Source: Alopecurus myosuroides (Eukaryota > Streptophyta > Magnoliopsida > Poales > Poaceae). From it: DNA of 64,000 bases. Position numbers and translations under genes: made by a program. The stretch's first letter is position 1; each line of letters opens with the position of its first letter. Shown here piece by piece: positions 1-11,480 of the stretch. The notes beneath the pieces are model-generated. The model was not told the DNA's origin and ran no database searches. It was given only the letters and a program-made list of their open reading frames with translations. The DNA is taken from NCBI GenBank assembly GCA_028641055.1, contig CM054062.1, forward strand, positions 23,506,536-23,570,535, written 5' to 3'.

Positions 1-1029
1 AAAAAGGAGATATTTTAGGTTAGTAAAATTGTAGGAAAATTAGGTTAAGCTAATTTGATTAAAAGAAAACACTGCCAAGGTTTTGTTTTACAGAAGGTTT
101 GAAAATAAACTGTTGTTTGGTATTTAAACCAATTTTGAATGAATTTTCATATTAAGTCAACATTATGAAATAAAAGCATTTTGATAGGGTAGCCCCTATG
201 AATTAAAAGATTAAAATTAGTTGATTGAAGTGATAATGTTTATAAATTGGTTATAACTCAACTTGTGTGCTGTTTGAAAGAATTTGATTTGAAATTGGAA
301 TATTTGGTTAATTAAAATAGAAACCACAATTTAATAGGGTGAACCCTATTATTAGTTGGGTTAGGATTATTGGAATGGTTTGATATTTTACAATTTCCAA
401 AGGAGGTGTTGTTGATGGTTTGCTTTGAATTTGAAAACCAATTTGGGATGACTTAGTGGAATTTATAACACCATTTTATTAGTTGAACATTATGGGATAA
501 TTGGAAACACTTAAGGTTTTTATTTGGAAACAACTATTTGGATGTTGGTTTGGAATTTCAAATGGAAAACAAATTGAATTTGAAAAGGGTTTGATTATTG
601 GATGCATTTTTATAGAAATAAAACAATAGTTTGGAATCACACTTTAATGGAAACAAATAATTGTTTTATTTTGAAATATCTTTTTAGAAATTGTAACATC
701 ACAAGGATGAAACAAAAGGTTTGAAATTTGAGTTGAAATTCAAATAGAAAACAAAGGAAAACAAATGAAAACAGTTGGAAAACAACTGAAAACAGAGGAA
801 AACAAATGGAAAATAAACAAAACAATTGCAATCAACATGGTGCCATGATGCAAAACATGAAATAACAGATAGCAAACATTCTAAAGGCTATTTTTCAGAC
901 TTGGGATGTTACAAAACACAAATGGAAAATAAACAAAACAATTGCAATCAACATGATGCCATGATGCAAAACATGAAATAACAGATAGCAAACATTCTAA
1001 AGGCTATTTTTCAGACTTGGGATGTTACA
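1..1029 (-). repeat. 3' LTR of element B (only its first ~1 kb in element sense)
   Basis: Read on the minus strand this LTR begins TGTAACATCCCAAG at 1,029, directly after the polypurine tract. It is AT-rich and holds no gene; the small ORFs are chance. About three base differences from 5,983-7,011 are visible. Confidence 0.92.
798..1029 (-). repeat. 116-bp tandem duplication at the LTR terminus of B
   Basis: The last 116 bp of the LTR occur twice in tandem, so the terminal motif ending TGTTACA stands at 907-913 and again at 1,023-1,029. The other LTR shows the same duplication at 6,780-7,011, so it predates or accompanied the last round of reverse transcription. Confidence 0.9.
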
Positions 1030-2077
1030 AAACGCCCCCCCTTGAAGGACTCGCGCCCCGAGATTCCTACTGAGAAAAGAAAAGGTCCGGAAACTTCTTG
1101 GGAAGATCCTCTTGAGCTGTGACACGTGAAACACATCGTGCACGTTTGATAGACGTCAGGGAATTTGCAAACCACCGGAACATTTTCAAATAAAGGGAGA
1201 TGTTTTGTGTATCGATGGTGTATAGCTGGATAAAACTTGATTCATTTGGAGAATAGACTATCTGTAATAAGGTTGGAACAGAGTTATTGACATCAATGGA
1301 ACATCAAGGATGACATCAATGTCAGAATCAGCAACATGAGAGTAACGAGGAATATGTGGCCTCTCATTAGAATTGGATTGTTCTTACTTATCTTGGAAGT
1401 CAACATTTGAGATCCCGGGGGGTGAACAGAGTTTTGATTGCTTAGTGGAACCAGAACTGGGTTGTATGTTGTGGAAAAGATTGTTGACACAAAGGAATGT
1501 GATTCTCCGGTATCAAATAGCACCTTAGCTGGACAAGAGTTTACGAGGAAGTTTTGATTAGACGCCGGTAGAAGATTTGAAGTGGAAAACAACAACAAGA
1601 TTTCAACGGACGAAAAGGATGTTGAGAAGAACAGGATAATGAAGCAACTCCGGGAAAACGAGAACAAAACTCCTGAGGTACTACAGAAAAACCCATCCGG
1701 GCTTCTAAAGGATCAATATCTACTGCTTAAGGAATAGAGGATCTGCTTCCGGGGCTTACACGCCTCCGTTCTCAATCATGAGTAGGCAACATGATAAATC
1801 ATGTCACAACCACCTCCATTCCTATGGTCTAGTAGATATAACCATCCTAGAGAAACCAGGATACGTGAAATTCTAACTTGAAAGTTTAGATGAGAAGGGA
1901 AAAATCAACGTTGCACTTCCTTACCAGAAAAGGGAGGGAGGGTGGGGAAAAGAAGAAAAAGAACAGAATTCCTACTCTCACGTTTCATTTTGTTCCTATA
2001 TAGCTACAAAATAGTTTCTAGACTCAACTGCGACCAGTAAAAAGGGATCCTACGGGCAGACAGGCTCTGATACCATT
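1030..2077 (-). pseudogene. Internal region of B: gag-pol remnant with several large deletions
   Basis: In element sense the order is: primer site, ~350-bp leader, the start of the upstream ORF seen in A, then directly a protease segment (LFDTG motif, ORF at 1,293-1,667), a scrap from between protease and RT, a short integrase-end/chromodomain tail and the polypurine tract at 1,035-1,043. Compared with A, the rest of the upstream ORF, all of gag, RT and RNase H and nearly all of integrase are gone. The leader-to-protease join and the later joins match those in element C, so the deletions are inherited. No functional protein is expected. Confidence 0.9.
2062..2075 (-). other. Primer binding site of B (initiator tRNA-Met type)
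   Basis: The minus strand reads TGGTATCAGAGCCT two bases after the LTR end. This complements the 3' end of plant initiator tRNA-Met and is the usual primer site of chromovirus-type Gypsy elements. Confidence 0.93.
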
Positions 2078-2569
2078 TGCCGCACCCTGATTTCTAGGGG
2101 ATACTCACCGTACGAACTGGATAGCAGATGCTTGGATTATGGGGCATAACTGCTCCCACGTCCCAGCTTCCTGGTAGGCCTGCGCTTATGCGCGACAACA
2201 CAAGCCCTGCTATTCCATCGTCGATGTAAACTATCCACTAGAGATCAAAGGCACTTCCGTCGACGTACTTCAAACCATCCACACATGGTACGTCAACGGC
2301 GTTGAACAACTGATATCACAACAGATCTCTACGACACAAAAGATTGAAATAAGTGGCAAATGGCTCTCATTAGAGCAGAGATAGCAAATACAATCATTCA
2401 GAGGGCACCTGCCCCAACAATGCATCATTACAATACAGCGGAAGCATTCAACATGTCTGAGTACAGACAAGAACCAAATAGGCCTAAGAGGCCGGAAACA
2501 AACAGACGGAGCCCATCCACGAAGTCTCGGATCCTGCCCGGGTCCGCTATCTACTCGTCAGCAGTCTCG

Positions 2570-2776
2570 TCATACTCCACGTAGTTGCCACCATGTAGAT
2601 CCTCGGAAACGTAGGTCTGCGGAAACCACAGCCCCAAAGGGTTCAGTACATAAACGTACTGGCAAGCAAGACTCACAGTTCACCAAAGTGTAGCCCGTCA
2701 ACACCAAGCACAGATGCTTTGGGTTCAACGGAAAGAAGGGGATATAAAAGGTGCTGCAACTGGCTGCGCTAACCAA
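2570..2776 (-). pseudogene. LTR-internal short ORF, frameshifted copy
   Basis: A stretch whose reading frame in A and C ends in an acidic tail (GGYYVEYD...ADE, stop). Here one extra base near 2,610 relative to A shifts the frame before that tail. Its role is unknown, and it may be only a by-product of LTR conservation. Confidence 0.35.
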
Positions 2777-3072
2777 CTACAGAGATTCTACCACTTCCGA
2801 CTAACAGAAAGGAGATAAGATCGAGGATTGTAACCAACTGAAAGATAACTTCAAACAAACCCATCCTGGATCTCGCCCCTTATCCAAAGAAGCAATCCGA
2901 GGATGACTCACACAGTTGTATTAAAGGTGAATCAGGTTATTGTGTCATCAACCTCTTACTAGTCAAGTTATTAATCATTGGGTGTAACATGTTTGATCAT
3001 TATGTTTAAGTTGTCCTGAGTACTTGTTAGCCAGTACTTTCACCAAGTAATCCATAACCGCGGAAAACACGG

Positions 3073-3099
3073 CTTCTCGAGAAGATTATCCCTGCAGGG
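3073..3099. promoter_or_regulatory. Double palindrome block in LTR of B
   Basis: CTTCTCGAGAAG (3,073-3,084) and CCCTGCAGGG (3,090-3,099) are perfect palindromes five bases apart. The same pair occurs in the LTRs of H, C and A. Function unknown. Confidence 0.6.
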
Positions 3100-4061
3100 T
3101 TGCACCAATTTGGCCGTACACGCAAGAATAACCCGCCAGATGGGAAGCTAACCCACCAAGCGGGGGTACTCTACACAACCAACCATTCTTCGCATCAAGC
3201 CCAAAGAACCTTGGGCGCACGGCTAATCAAGCCCCGAAGAAAAGGGACCCTCATAGCACTCTAAGACCGTGTCCCCCTATATGCCGACTACAAAAGTTCC
3301 ACCCTGGCCTGGGCTCGCAAAAACATGCATGCGGCAAATGGAAAACACGAACTAAATGAGGCGATTTGGACGAGATGCGAATCAGGTCAAGTTGAGGGGG
3401 GCGCCCATACTCGCTTCCCACATGCGGTTAGTGCGCTCATCATGGATCAGTAGACAAGACCCTTTTCCTATTAGGGTCGACACTAGCAGGCTTCAAAACC
3501 TCTCATGGGCCTCCTGCCGGTGCCTTATCATCAAATTATTATTTAGCAATATCATTAGCATGATTGATTGATTAACATCGAGCCCCCAGAACATAAAAGA
3601 GTAGTAACAGAAAGTAACGGGTAACAGACTCGAGCAAAACAAACCTAAGCATGCTAGTAATACACGGGCACAAGCAATGGTTATAGGTATGGAGGTGAGG
3701 CAATATCAGGGTTAAGGGATTCATGTGATAGGTTCGTAACAGAAACAACTAATCATATGGCTAGCAACAATAGACAACGGAAAGTATCGGTAACCAATGT
3801 TGAAAGGAACACAGTGGTTCATGTGAGTGATAACTTGCCTGCAAAACCCAGTAGCCTGGTACTGAGCTAAATCCTTAGAAGGGATGTCGTAAGTATCGTC
3901 GGTCTCAACGTCGTCGTATATCCAGGAAGAAGCAAACAAACAAGGCAGAAAGATAAACAATCATTATCATGGCATAGGTGCACAAACATGGGATGATGCA
4001 TGTCATGTTAATAGATGCATCAGAATAAACTACTTGACAAGATAACACAATTTAATTGGAC

Positions 4062-4086
4062 CCATATGCAATTGGATTGCATATGG
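4062..4086. promoter_or_regulatory. 11-bp inverted repeat CCATATGCAAT/ATTGCATATGG in LTR of B
   Basis: A perfect 11-bp inverted repeat with a 3-base loop inside AT-rich DNA. Equivalent repeats are in the LTRs of H (15,113), C (28,197; 34,320) and A (40,380; 50,846), so it is retained across diverged families. It could be a protein-binding site or a transcript hairpin. Confidence 0.6.
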
Positions 4087-5123
4087 AAAGATTCATTGAA
4101 ATAAGTGGAACAAATGGTTTACAACTAATTATTATGTGAAAGTTGTTAGCATGATGCATGCATGATGATGATAACAAGATAACAACAAATAACAATGATG
4201 GATGCAAAGGAAAAGGAATAAAACAAGTTTGGAATTGATTTATTAAGTTTGGAAAATTTGGTTACTTAAACATGTCACACCAACAATTATTGTTTTCATC
4301 AAGTTAAAGTGTGCAAAACAAATAACAAAATTTATATTTGAAAAGAACGTCAAATTTTAGTTGGATTACATGTTTCAAATATTGAAATTGGACTTTGGAT
4401 TATTTAATTATGAATTAAACAATATTAAACAAGTTTTAATTGAATTTGAAACAAGCTTAACTATTATTTGAATTTTATTTGTTCAAATCATAAATTCAAA
4501 TTCACATTTGAAAGGTTCACACTTTGAGGGTTTGAAAACATATTTTGCATGTCCAAAAATATTTTATATTAAGCAAGTTATGATTTTATCAAATTTAATT
4601 GAATTAAACAAGTATTAAATTATTTAGGCAATTTAAATTATTCAAACAATGAAACAAATTTTATATTTGAATAGGATATTCAAAATGGTGTGAAAAACAT
4701 ATTTTATTTGCCTTATTTGGAATTAGTATGAATTAGTTAGTGATTTTAGCAAATTGCAATTGATTTATTTGAATTCAAAATTAGATTGCATTTTGGAATT
4801 TCAAAACAGGAAACAAATGATACCAAAAGATAGACAATTGAATTTAGATTAGTGTGCATATTTTATTTGCAGTTTTTAGAGTTATAAAATAAAAGTTATA
4901 AGCAAAACACTTTCATGGACTAATCTGTTATTTTTAGGGGCTTAGTGTAAAAGGAAATGTGCAGGAAACGATTGTTACCGCGGGGCTAGCCAGCCTGAGG
5001 CGCTGACGAGCGGGCCCCGGGGCCACGCTGGCGGTTGCGCGGTGAGGTGGCAACTAGGCCACCGACTGGTGGGCCTCTGCCCCTGCGCAGAAGGAAATCC
5101 AGAAAAAAAGTGTGCGCGTGTGC

Positions 5124-5205
5124 CCGTGGGGATTCGATACCAGGATCGATGGCTCGCGCGCGCGCGTCCACTGCCGCTGCGCTACTCGCTCGCTGTGATT
5201 GTTAC
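5124..5205 (-). other. tRNA-like module (A box/B box) in LTR of B
   Basis: On the minus strand TAGCGCAGCGG (5,174-5,184) fits the RNA polymerase III A box, and GGTATCGAATCC (5,130-5,141) resembles a B box with one deviation. They are 32 bases apart, as in tRNA genes. The module is in element sense at the border of the GC-rich core and the AT-rich part, the same place as in A, C and H. It is the most degenerate of the four. Confidence 0.5.
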
Positions 5206-5700
5206 GTGAGACTGACGAAGGAAAACGTGTGGGTTGGGTGCTTAACTGAATTCGAACACGGCTAGACACCTCGTCAGGTTCAGAGAGCAGGGTATCAGCG
5301 ACGGCGGACAGGGGCTAGCCGGGGTCACCGTGCGTGTGCTTCGCCATGGTGTGGTCGTGCGAGGGGATGCCGTGGGGTGGTGCAGAAGGAAAGGCAGTGA
5401 GGAGGGAGAGAAGGTGGACTCACCACCGGAGTAGAAGGTTGCAGAGGTTTGATGTAGAGGTGGACGGCGGCGCTGATGTTGAGGACGGCGCCGGTGAGGT
5501 AGCCTCCTCCTGGCACCGTGTCGAGGACGAGGGGGAAGAGGGCACGGAGACGATTCCGTTCCCGGCTAGACGGCGGGGAGGCGCGCGGTAACGGCGGTGA
5601 TCGACGTCGGGATTCAGAGGGGCGGCGTCCGGGTGCAGGTACAGAGATGTGGCCGGCGGCGGAGAGGGAAGATGGCGCCGCGGGGTTAGGTAGCTAGGTG

Positions 5701-5749
5701 CCTAGGGTTAGGGCACAGCTGCGGCTCCGGGGTAGGGTAGATATAGGGC
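5701..5749 (-). promoter_or_regulatory. Putative LTR core promoter of B
   Basis: The minus strand has a TATA-like CCTATATCTA (5,738-5,747) followed by CCCTAACCCTAGG, a telo-box-like motif. The other three LTR types have the same TATA-then-telo-box order. Confidence 0.5.
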
Positions 5750-7011
5750 TTGGAGCTTGTACGGCTGATCATCGAGAGAAGGGGGGAGCGATCGACGGTG
5801 GCGTTGCCGTTCGTACAGAAGATGATCTCACGCTGAGGAAGACGACAAGAGGGAGGAAAGGGTACTGGGCCAAGTGGTTGGTGGGCTTAAGTGAAAAGAT
5901 GGGCTGGCTGGCTTTCTCCCTCTCTCTTTTCTATTTTCCTGTTTTCTGTTTTTATTTTTTTTTGCTGAAAACCAAATGGAAGAAAAAGGAGATATTTTAG
6001 GTTAGTAAAATTGTAGGAAAATTAGGTTAAGCTAATTTGATTAAAAGAAAACACTGCCAAGTTTTTGTTTTACAGAAGGTTTGAAAATAAACTGTTGTTT
6101 GGTATTTAAACCAATTTTGAATGAATTTTCATATTAAGTCAACATTATGAAATAAAATCATTTTGATAGGGTAGCCCCTATGAATTAAAAGATTAAAATT
6201 AGTTGATTGAAGTGATAATGTTTATAAATTGGTTATAACTCAACTTGTGTGCTGTTTGAAAGAATTTGATTTGAAATTGGAATATTTGGTTAATTAAAAT
6301 AGAAACCACAATTTAATAGGGTGAACCCTATTATTAGTTGGGTTAGGATTATTGGAATGGTTTGATATTTTACAATTTCCAAAGGAGGTGTTGTTGATGG
6401 TTTGCTTTGAATTTGAAAACCAATTTGGGATGACTTAGTGGAATTTATAACACCATTTTATTAGTTGAACATTATGGGATAATTGGAAACACTTAAGGTT
6501 TTTATTTGGAAACAACTATTTGGATGTTGGTTTGGAATTTCAAATGGAAAACAAATTGAATTTGAAAAGGGTTTGATTATTGGATGCATTTTTATAGAAA
6601 TAAAACAATAGTTTGGAATCACACTTTAATGGAAACAAATAATTGTTTTATTTTGAAATATCTTTTTAGAAATTGTAACATCACAAGGATGAAACAAAAG
6701 GTTTGAAATTTGAGTTGAAATTCAAATAGAAAACAAAGGAAAACAAATGAAAACAGTTGGAAAACAACTGAAAACAGAGGAAAACAAATGGAAAATAAAC
6801 AAAACAATTGCAATCAACATGATGCCATGATGCAAAACATGAAATAACAGATAGCAAACATTCTAAAGGCTATTTTTCAGACTTGGGATGTTACAAAACA
6901 CAAATGGAAAATAAACAAAACAATTGCAATCAACATGATGCCATGATGCAAAACATGAAATAACAGATAGCAAACATTCTAAAGGCTATTTTTCAGACTT
7001 GGGATGTTACA

Positions 7012-7244
7012 ACCACGCTTTTCTTCTCCTCGCCCTCGCCAATGGATATGTGGTATCACTGTCCACCTCTGTTGACGCCAGGATGTGGGTCGCCTGGTGT
7101 CCGATGCCTCCTCAAGCTATACAAATAATAAAACAATAATTGGATGGTGGAAAAATCAACAAAAAACAAAAAAAAAACATAGAATTTAAATAGATATTTT
7201 GATTATAAATTATGATACGTGCATTGCACGTGCACTTCTACTAG
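7012..7244 (+). mobile_element. Possible Helitron 3' end, interrupted on the left by element B
   Basis: The stretch ends with a hairpin of stem ACGTGC/GCACGT (7,217-7,222 and 7,226-7,231, loop ATT), nine bases, then CTAG (7,241-7,244) followed by T. Hairpin, short spacer, CTRR and a following T is the standard Helitron 3' terminus. The 5' part would lie left of B, outside the window. The rest of the segment is an unidentified GC-rich piece that could be captured host sequence. The evidence is a terminus only. Confidence 0.45.
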
Positions 7245-7270
7245 TATTAACAAAAGAGAAAACAAAAAGT

Positions 7271-7600
7271 CACTACGGAAGAGCTCATCTTTCCCGTGTG
7301 CCTCCGGTCTTTACCGTGTGCTGCATATCGGGCACACGAACGACAAATAGTCATTTACCGTGTGCAGCACACAGGAAAGAACAATGCACGACATAGTAGC
7401 ACGGAAAACACACAGTAACGTTTGGCACACGGTAAATAAAATGAAATGCACACGGTAACGCACGCACGGAAAAAGCACTACACACATGTGGTGGATCGAA
7501 CGACCCAATTTCAAATATTCTTTACCGTGTGTGCAAACACAGCAAAGATTTATTCTTTACCGTGTGTTTGCACACGGTAAAGACCAACTCTTTTTCTATT
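7271..7600 (+). mobile_element. CACTA (En/Spm) transposon left terminus with subterminal repeats
   Basis: The element begins CACTACGGAAG at 7,271. The next ~330 bp carry many copies, in both orientations, of TTTACCGTGTG / CACACGGTAAA. A CACTA end with short alternating subterminal repeats is diagnostic of plant CACTA elements, where the transposase binds. No matching right end (CTTCCGTAGTG) was seen before 13,049, so the element is truncated or its right part was replaced. No transposase is visible. The 278 bases from 7,601 to the array hold nothing recognisable. Confidence 0.85.
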
Positions 7601-7878
7601 TTCTAAGACCAATGATCACTCTCGTGGCACTTTTTTGATAACGTTCCCATATTTGACACATAGGTGTGTATTGGTATGGGAAACAATGGTGCCAAATTGG
7701 GTCTTTAAATTATTATTAGAAATATCATTTTTTATATTTTTAGTGCAAAATAAGACATTTTTGTGAAGAAAGTACATAGAATATAGTGTAAAATGGAGAC
7801 CATTCAATTTTCACAAAGCGTAATCCCTATTTTATGGATAATATGAAAATATAAGGAATTTTCTCGTTTTCTACCCAA

Positions 7879-10485
7879 TGAGCTATCTCCTCCGAACATT
7901 CTACGTATTCGGGCCAAATGACGGGTGTTATGGCCAAATTGATGACATAATTTGTTTACATGTGCTCATATTCCACACAAACATGCATCATGGAATCCCG
8001 GGAAATGTTGACAGAGAATTTTTTTCCTTTTCATTGAATAAAAAAAACCATTTCCCATTTTCTGAGTGTCAAAAATTGGTTTTTATGTGAAGGACCTACC
8101 ACAAATATGTTGCAAAGCTTGGGAGCTGCATTTTTTGAAAATACTAGACCATGTTATATGCACAAATAACCTAGTTGTTTCCGATGAATAGGTTTCTATC
8201 CACCTCATTTGAAAAACACAAGTTTCTGCGATTCAGCTGGAAACGGGTCAAGCTTGAACTACAGGTGCCTCGTAGTTTGCTCATGATTTTGAGGAAAAAA
8301 TCATTTTTGGGTACAAAACTACCTATTTCATCAGAGATACACGAAGATTTTCTCAATATTCCACCACTAGCTACGAAGGGTCATGCCCGCTGTCTTGACT
8401 TTTCTCTGAAACCGGTTTAGACAATTCCAGAAAATTCAAAAAAAAATAAAATGATACAAGACATTTGCGTGATGTAATTATATATGTCCTTGTATCCACT
8501 AAACATAATAAACTTGGAATACATCGGTTGTGTTGAAAATATGTTCACATAAATGAGCTATCTACTCCGAACATTCTAGGGTTTCGGGCCAAACGGCGGG
8601 TGTTATGGCCAAATTGATGGCATAGTTTGTATAAATGTGCCCATATTCGACACAAACATGCATCTTGGAAGCACGAACGATGTTGATGGAGAAAGTTTTC
8701 CTTTTCATTGAATAAAAGAACATTTTCCATTTTCCGAGTGTCAAAAATTGTTTTTTTTAAGGACCTACCACAAATATGTTGCAAAACTTGGGAGCTGAAT
8801 TTTTTTAAAATACTAGAGCATGTTATATGCACAAATATCCAATGTGTTTTCTATGAAAAGGTTTCTATCCACCTCTTTTGAAAATCACAAGTTTTTGCTG
8901 ATTCAGCTGGAAACTGGTCAAGTTTGAACTCCAGCTGCCTCGTAGTTTGCTCATGATTTTTGGGAAAAATCATTTTTAGGTACACAATAACCTATCTGAT
9001 CAGAGATACACGAAGATTTTCTCAATATTCAACCCCTACCTACGAACGGTCATGCCAGTCGTCTTGACTTTTCCCTGAAACCGGCTTAGAAAATTACAGA
9101 AGATTCAAAAAAAATAACCAAAATGATGCAAGACCTTCACGTGGTGTCATTATATATGTCCTAGTATCCACCAAAAGTAATAAACTTGGAATACGAAAAT
9201 TGTGTTGAAAATATGTTAACATAAACGAGCTATCTTCTCCAAACATTCTAGGGTTTTGGGCCAAATGACGGGTGTTATGGCCAAATCGATGGCATAGTTT
9301 GTTTAAATATGCCCATATTCCACACAAACATGCATATTGGAAGCATGGAAGATGTTGACGGAGAAAGTTTTCCTTTTCACTGAATAAAAAAACATTTTCC
9401 ATTTTCCGAGTGTCAAAAATGGTTTTTTTTTGTGAAGGACCTACCACAAATATGTTGAAAAACTTAGGAGCTGCATTTTTTTAAAATACTAGACCATGTT
9501 ATATGCACAAATAACCAATTTGTTTCACATGAAAAGATTTCTATCCGCCTCTTTTGAAAAACACAAGTTTCTGCCGATTTAGTTGGAAACGGGTCAAGTT
9601 TGAACACAGGTGCCTCGTAGTTTGCTCACGATTTTTGGCAAAAAAAAAATTAGGTACACAACTACCTATTTCATCAGAGATACACCAAGATTTTCTCAAT
9701 ATTCAACCCCTAGATACGAACGGTCATGCTCACCGTCCTGAATTTTCCCTAAAACCGGTTTAGAAAATTCCAGAAAATTCAAAAAAAAACAAAATGATGC
9801 AAGACCTTCGCGTGGTGTCATTATATATATGTCCTATTATCCACCGAAAATAATAAACTTGGAATACGACTGTTGTGTTGAAAATGTGTTCACATAAATG
9901 AGCTATCTCCTCCGAACATTCTAGTGTTTCGGGCCAAATGACGGGTGTTATGGCCCAATCGATGGCATAGTTTGATTAAATGTGCCCATATTCCACACAA
10001 ACATGCATATTGGAAGCACGGACGATGTTGACGGAGAAATTTTCCTTTTCATTAAATAAAAAAACCATTTTCCATTTTTAGAGTGTAGAAAATGGGGTTT
10101 TTTGTGAAGGACCTACCACAAATATGTTGCAAAATTTGGGAGCTGTAATTTTTAAAATACTAGACCATGTTATATGCACACATAACCAATTTGTTTCCCA
10201 TGAAAAGGTTTCTATCCACCTATTTTGAAAACACGAATTTCTGCCGATTTAGTTGGAAACGGGTCAAGTTTGAACTACAGGTGCCTCGTAGTTTGCTCAT
10301 GATTTTTGGGAAAATCATTTTTGGGTACATAACTACCTATTTCATCAGAGATACACCAAGAGTTTCTCAATTTTCAACCCCTAGCTACGAACGGTCATGC
10401 CCTCCGTATTGACTTTTCCCTGAAACCGGCTTAGAAAATTCCAAAATATTCAAAAACAAACCCAAAATGATGCAAGACCTTCGCC
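7879..10485 (+). repeat. Tandem array of ~673-bp units, 3.9 copies
   Basis: The phrase GAGCTATCTCCTCCGAACAT starts units at about 7,879, 8,554, 9,226 and 9,899, giving periods of 675, 672 and 673 bp. Each unit also carries 'gaaggacctaccacaaatat' and 'ggtgcctcgtagtttgctca' at fixed offsets. Copies differ at many scattered sites, so the array is not recent. It breaks off at about 10,485 in mid-unit. It probably belongs to the CACTA element starting at 7,271. Its ORFs are short and not maintained between copies. Confidence 0.92.
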
Positions 10486-11480
10486 CGTGACCTCCTCCGG
10501 TCCTCCCGCTGGCGATCTCCTCCGGTCCTCCCGCCGGTGACTAGCTCGGCGTTTGCTCACGCCTCTCCTATTCTGGCCACCGTCCTCGCACCCTCGCTGG
10601 CGTTCTCCTTCCCGGGCCACCGCCCTCACGCCCTCATCGTCCGCGGCGCCGTTCTAGCCATCCCGCTTTGTTCCCAAACCGGCGAGGCGATCCCAAACCC
10701 GACCAGGTCTTGTATGCCCAAGATTCCCTCACTCTCCGTCTTATGGCTTCACCGGCGTCGGATTCTCTCTAGCGGGTTCCATGACTACTCATAGTCTGAA
10801 ACTCCCGGATTTGATGGAACGGGGGGGAATCTTGCCAATAGGTGGGACCTACCATTGTCATTTGTGTTCCTTGGTCCTAACCTAACACAACCAAGCAATT
10901 AGTTCCACTTTGGTACACCCTTCCGGCTCACATAGAGGGGCCAAAACGGCAGTTCCGTCTTTTCCTCCTACGGGCCTAGGGTTTCTCCGGAGAGGGGCTC
11001 CGGAGCGATCTGAATCCCACTCAAGCCTAGGGTATGCCATACCATGTGTGTTAGAGTGTGGCATGTGTCTTGGATGCCCAAGATTCCCTCACTTTCTGTG
11101 TTATGGCTTCACCGGTGTCAGATTCTCTCTTGCGGGTTCCAGGACTACTCAGAGCCCGAAACTCACGGATTTGAAGGAGCGGAGGAATCTTGCCAAGAGG
11201 TGGGCCCTACCATTGTCTTGGGTGTTCCTTGGGCCTAACCTAACAAAACCAAGCAATTAGTTCCACTTTGCTACCCCCTTCCGACTCACGTAGAGGGGCC
11301 AGAATGGCAGTTTGTCATGGGTCTTAGATGCCCAAGATTCCCTCACTCTCTGTGTTATGGCTTCACTGGCGTCGGATTCTCTCTGTCGGTTCCAGGACTA
11401 CTTAGAGCCCAAAACTCCCGGATCTGACGGAATGGAGGGAATATTGCCAAGAGGTGGGCCCTACCATTGTCTTGGCCCCC
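10486..11480 (+). repeat. GC-rich segment with three imperfect tandem copies (periods 360 and 254 bp)
   Basis: The phrase TGCCCAAGATTCCCTCACT occurs at 10,715, 11,075 and 11,329, each followed by the same ~190-bp text ending around 'ttgccaagaggtgggcccta'. The first unit carries ~105 bp more than the second. The ~230 bp before the first unit are GC-rich with gene-like codon composition but no convincing frame. This may be a duplicated, captured host-gene fragment in the CACTA element. No protein family recognised. Confidence 0.8.

Larger units (their letters stand above)
1..7011 (-). mobile_element. Element B: non-autonomous long-LTR Gypsy (Tekay-like) deletion derivative, cut by the window edge
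   Basis: The sequence at 1-1,029 recurs at 5,983-7,011 with about three differences, so these are the same segment of two LTRs. Between the LTRs lies only about 1.05 kb, holding a primer binding site, protease and chromodomain scraps and a polypurine tract, all in minus orientation. LTR ends, primer site and polypurine tract match elements A and C, which places B in the same chromovirus group. It cannot encode gag, RT or integrase, so it must have moved with proteins supplied by a relative. The near-identical LTR parts suggest a recent insertion. The left end lies outside the window, so the target site duplication cannot be tested. Confidence 0.92.
2078..7011 (-). repeat. 5' LTR of element B (4,934 bp)
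   Basis: It runs from TGCCGCACCC at 2,078 (minus-strand 3' end GCGGCA, where A and C have GCGACA) to GATGTTACA at 7,011. In element sense the layout is an AT-rich start, a GC-rich core (about 5,900-4,980) with a TATA-like site and telo-box, a tRNA-like module, a long AT-rich stretch, and a moderately GC-rich tail. The open frames inside it are not credible genes: they overlap on both strands and are not kept in the relatives. Confidence 0.92.

Noticed and set aside
7879..10485. Gene family in the tandem units
   Set aside because: ORFs are 60-117 codons, differ between copies and lie on both strands; this is a non-coding repeat.
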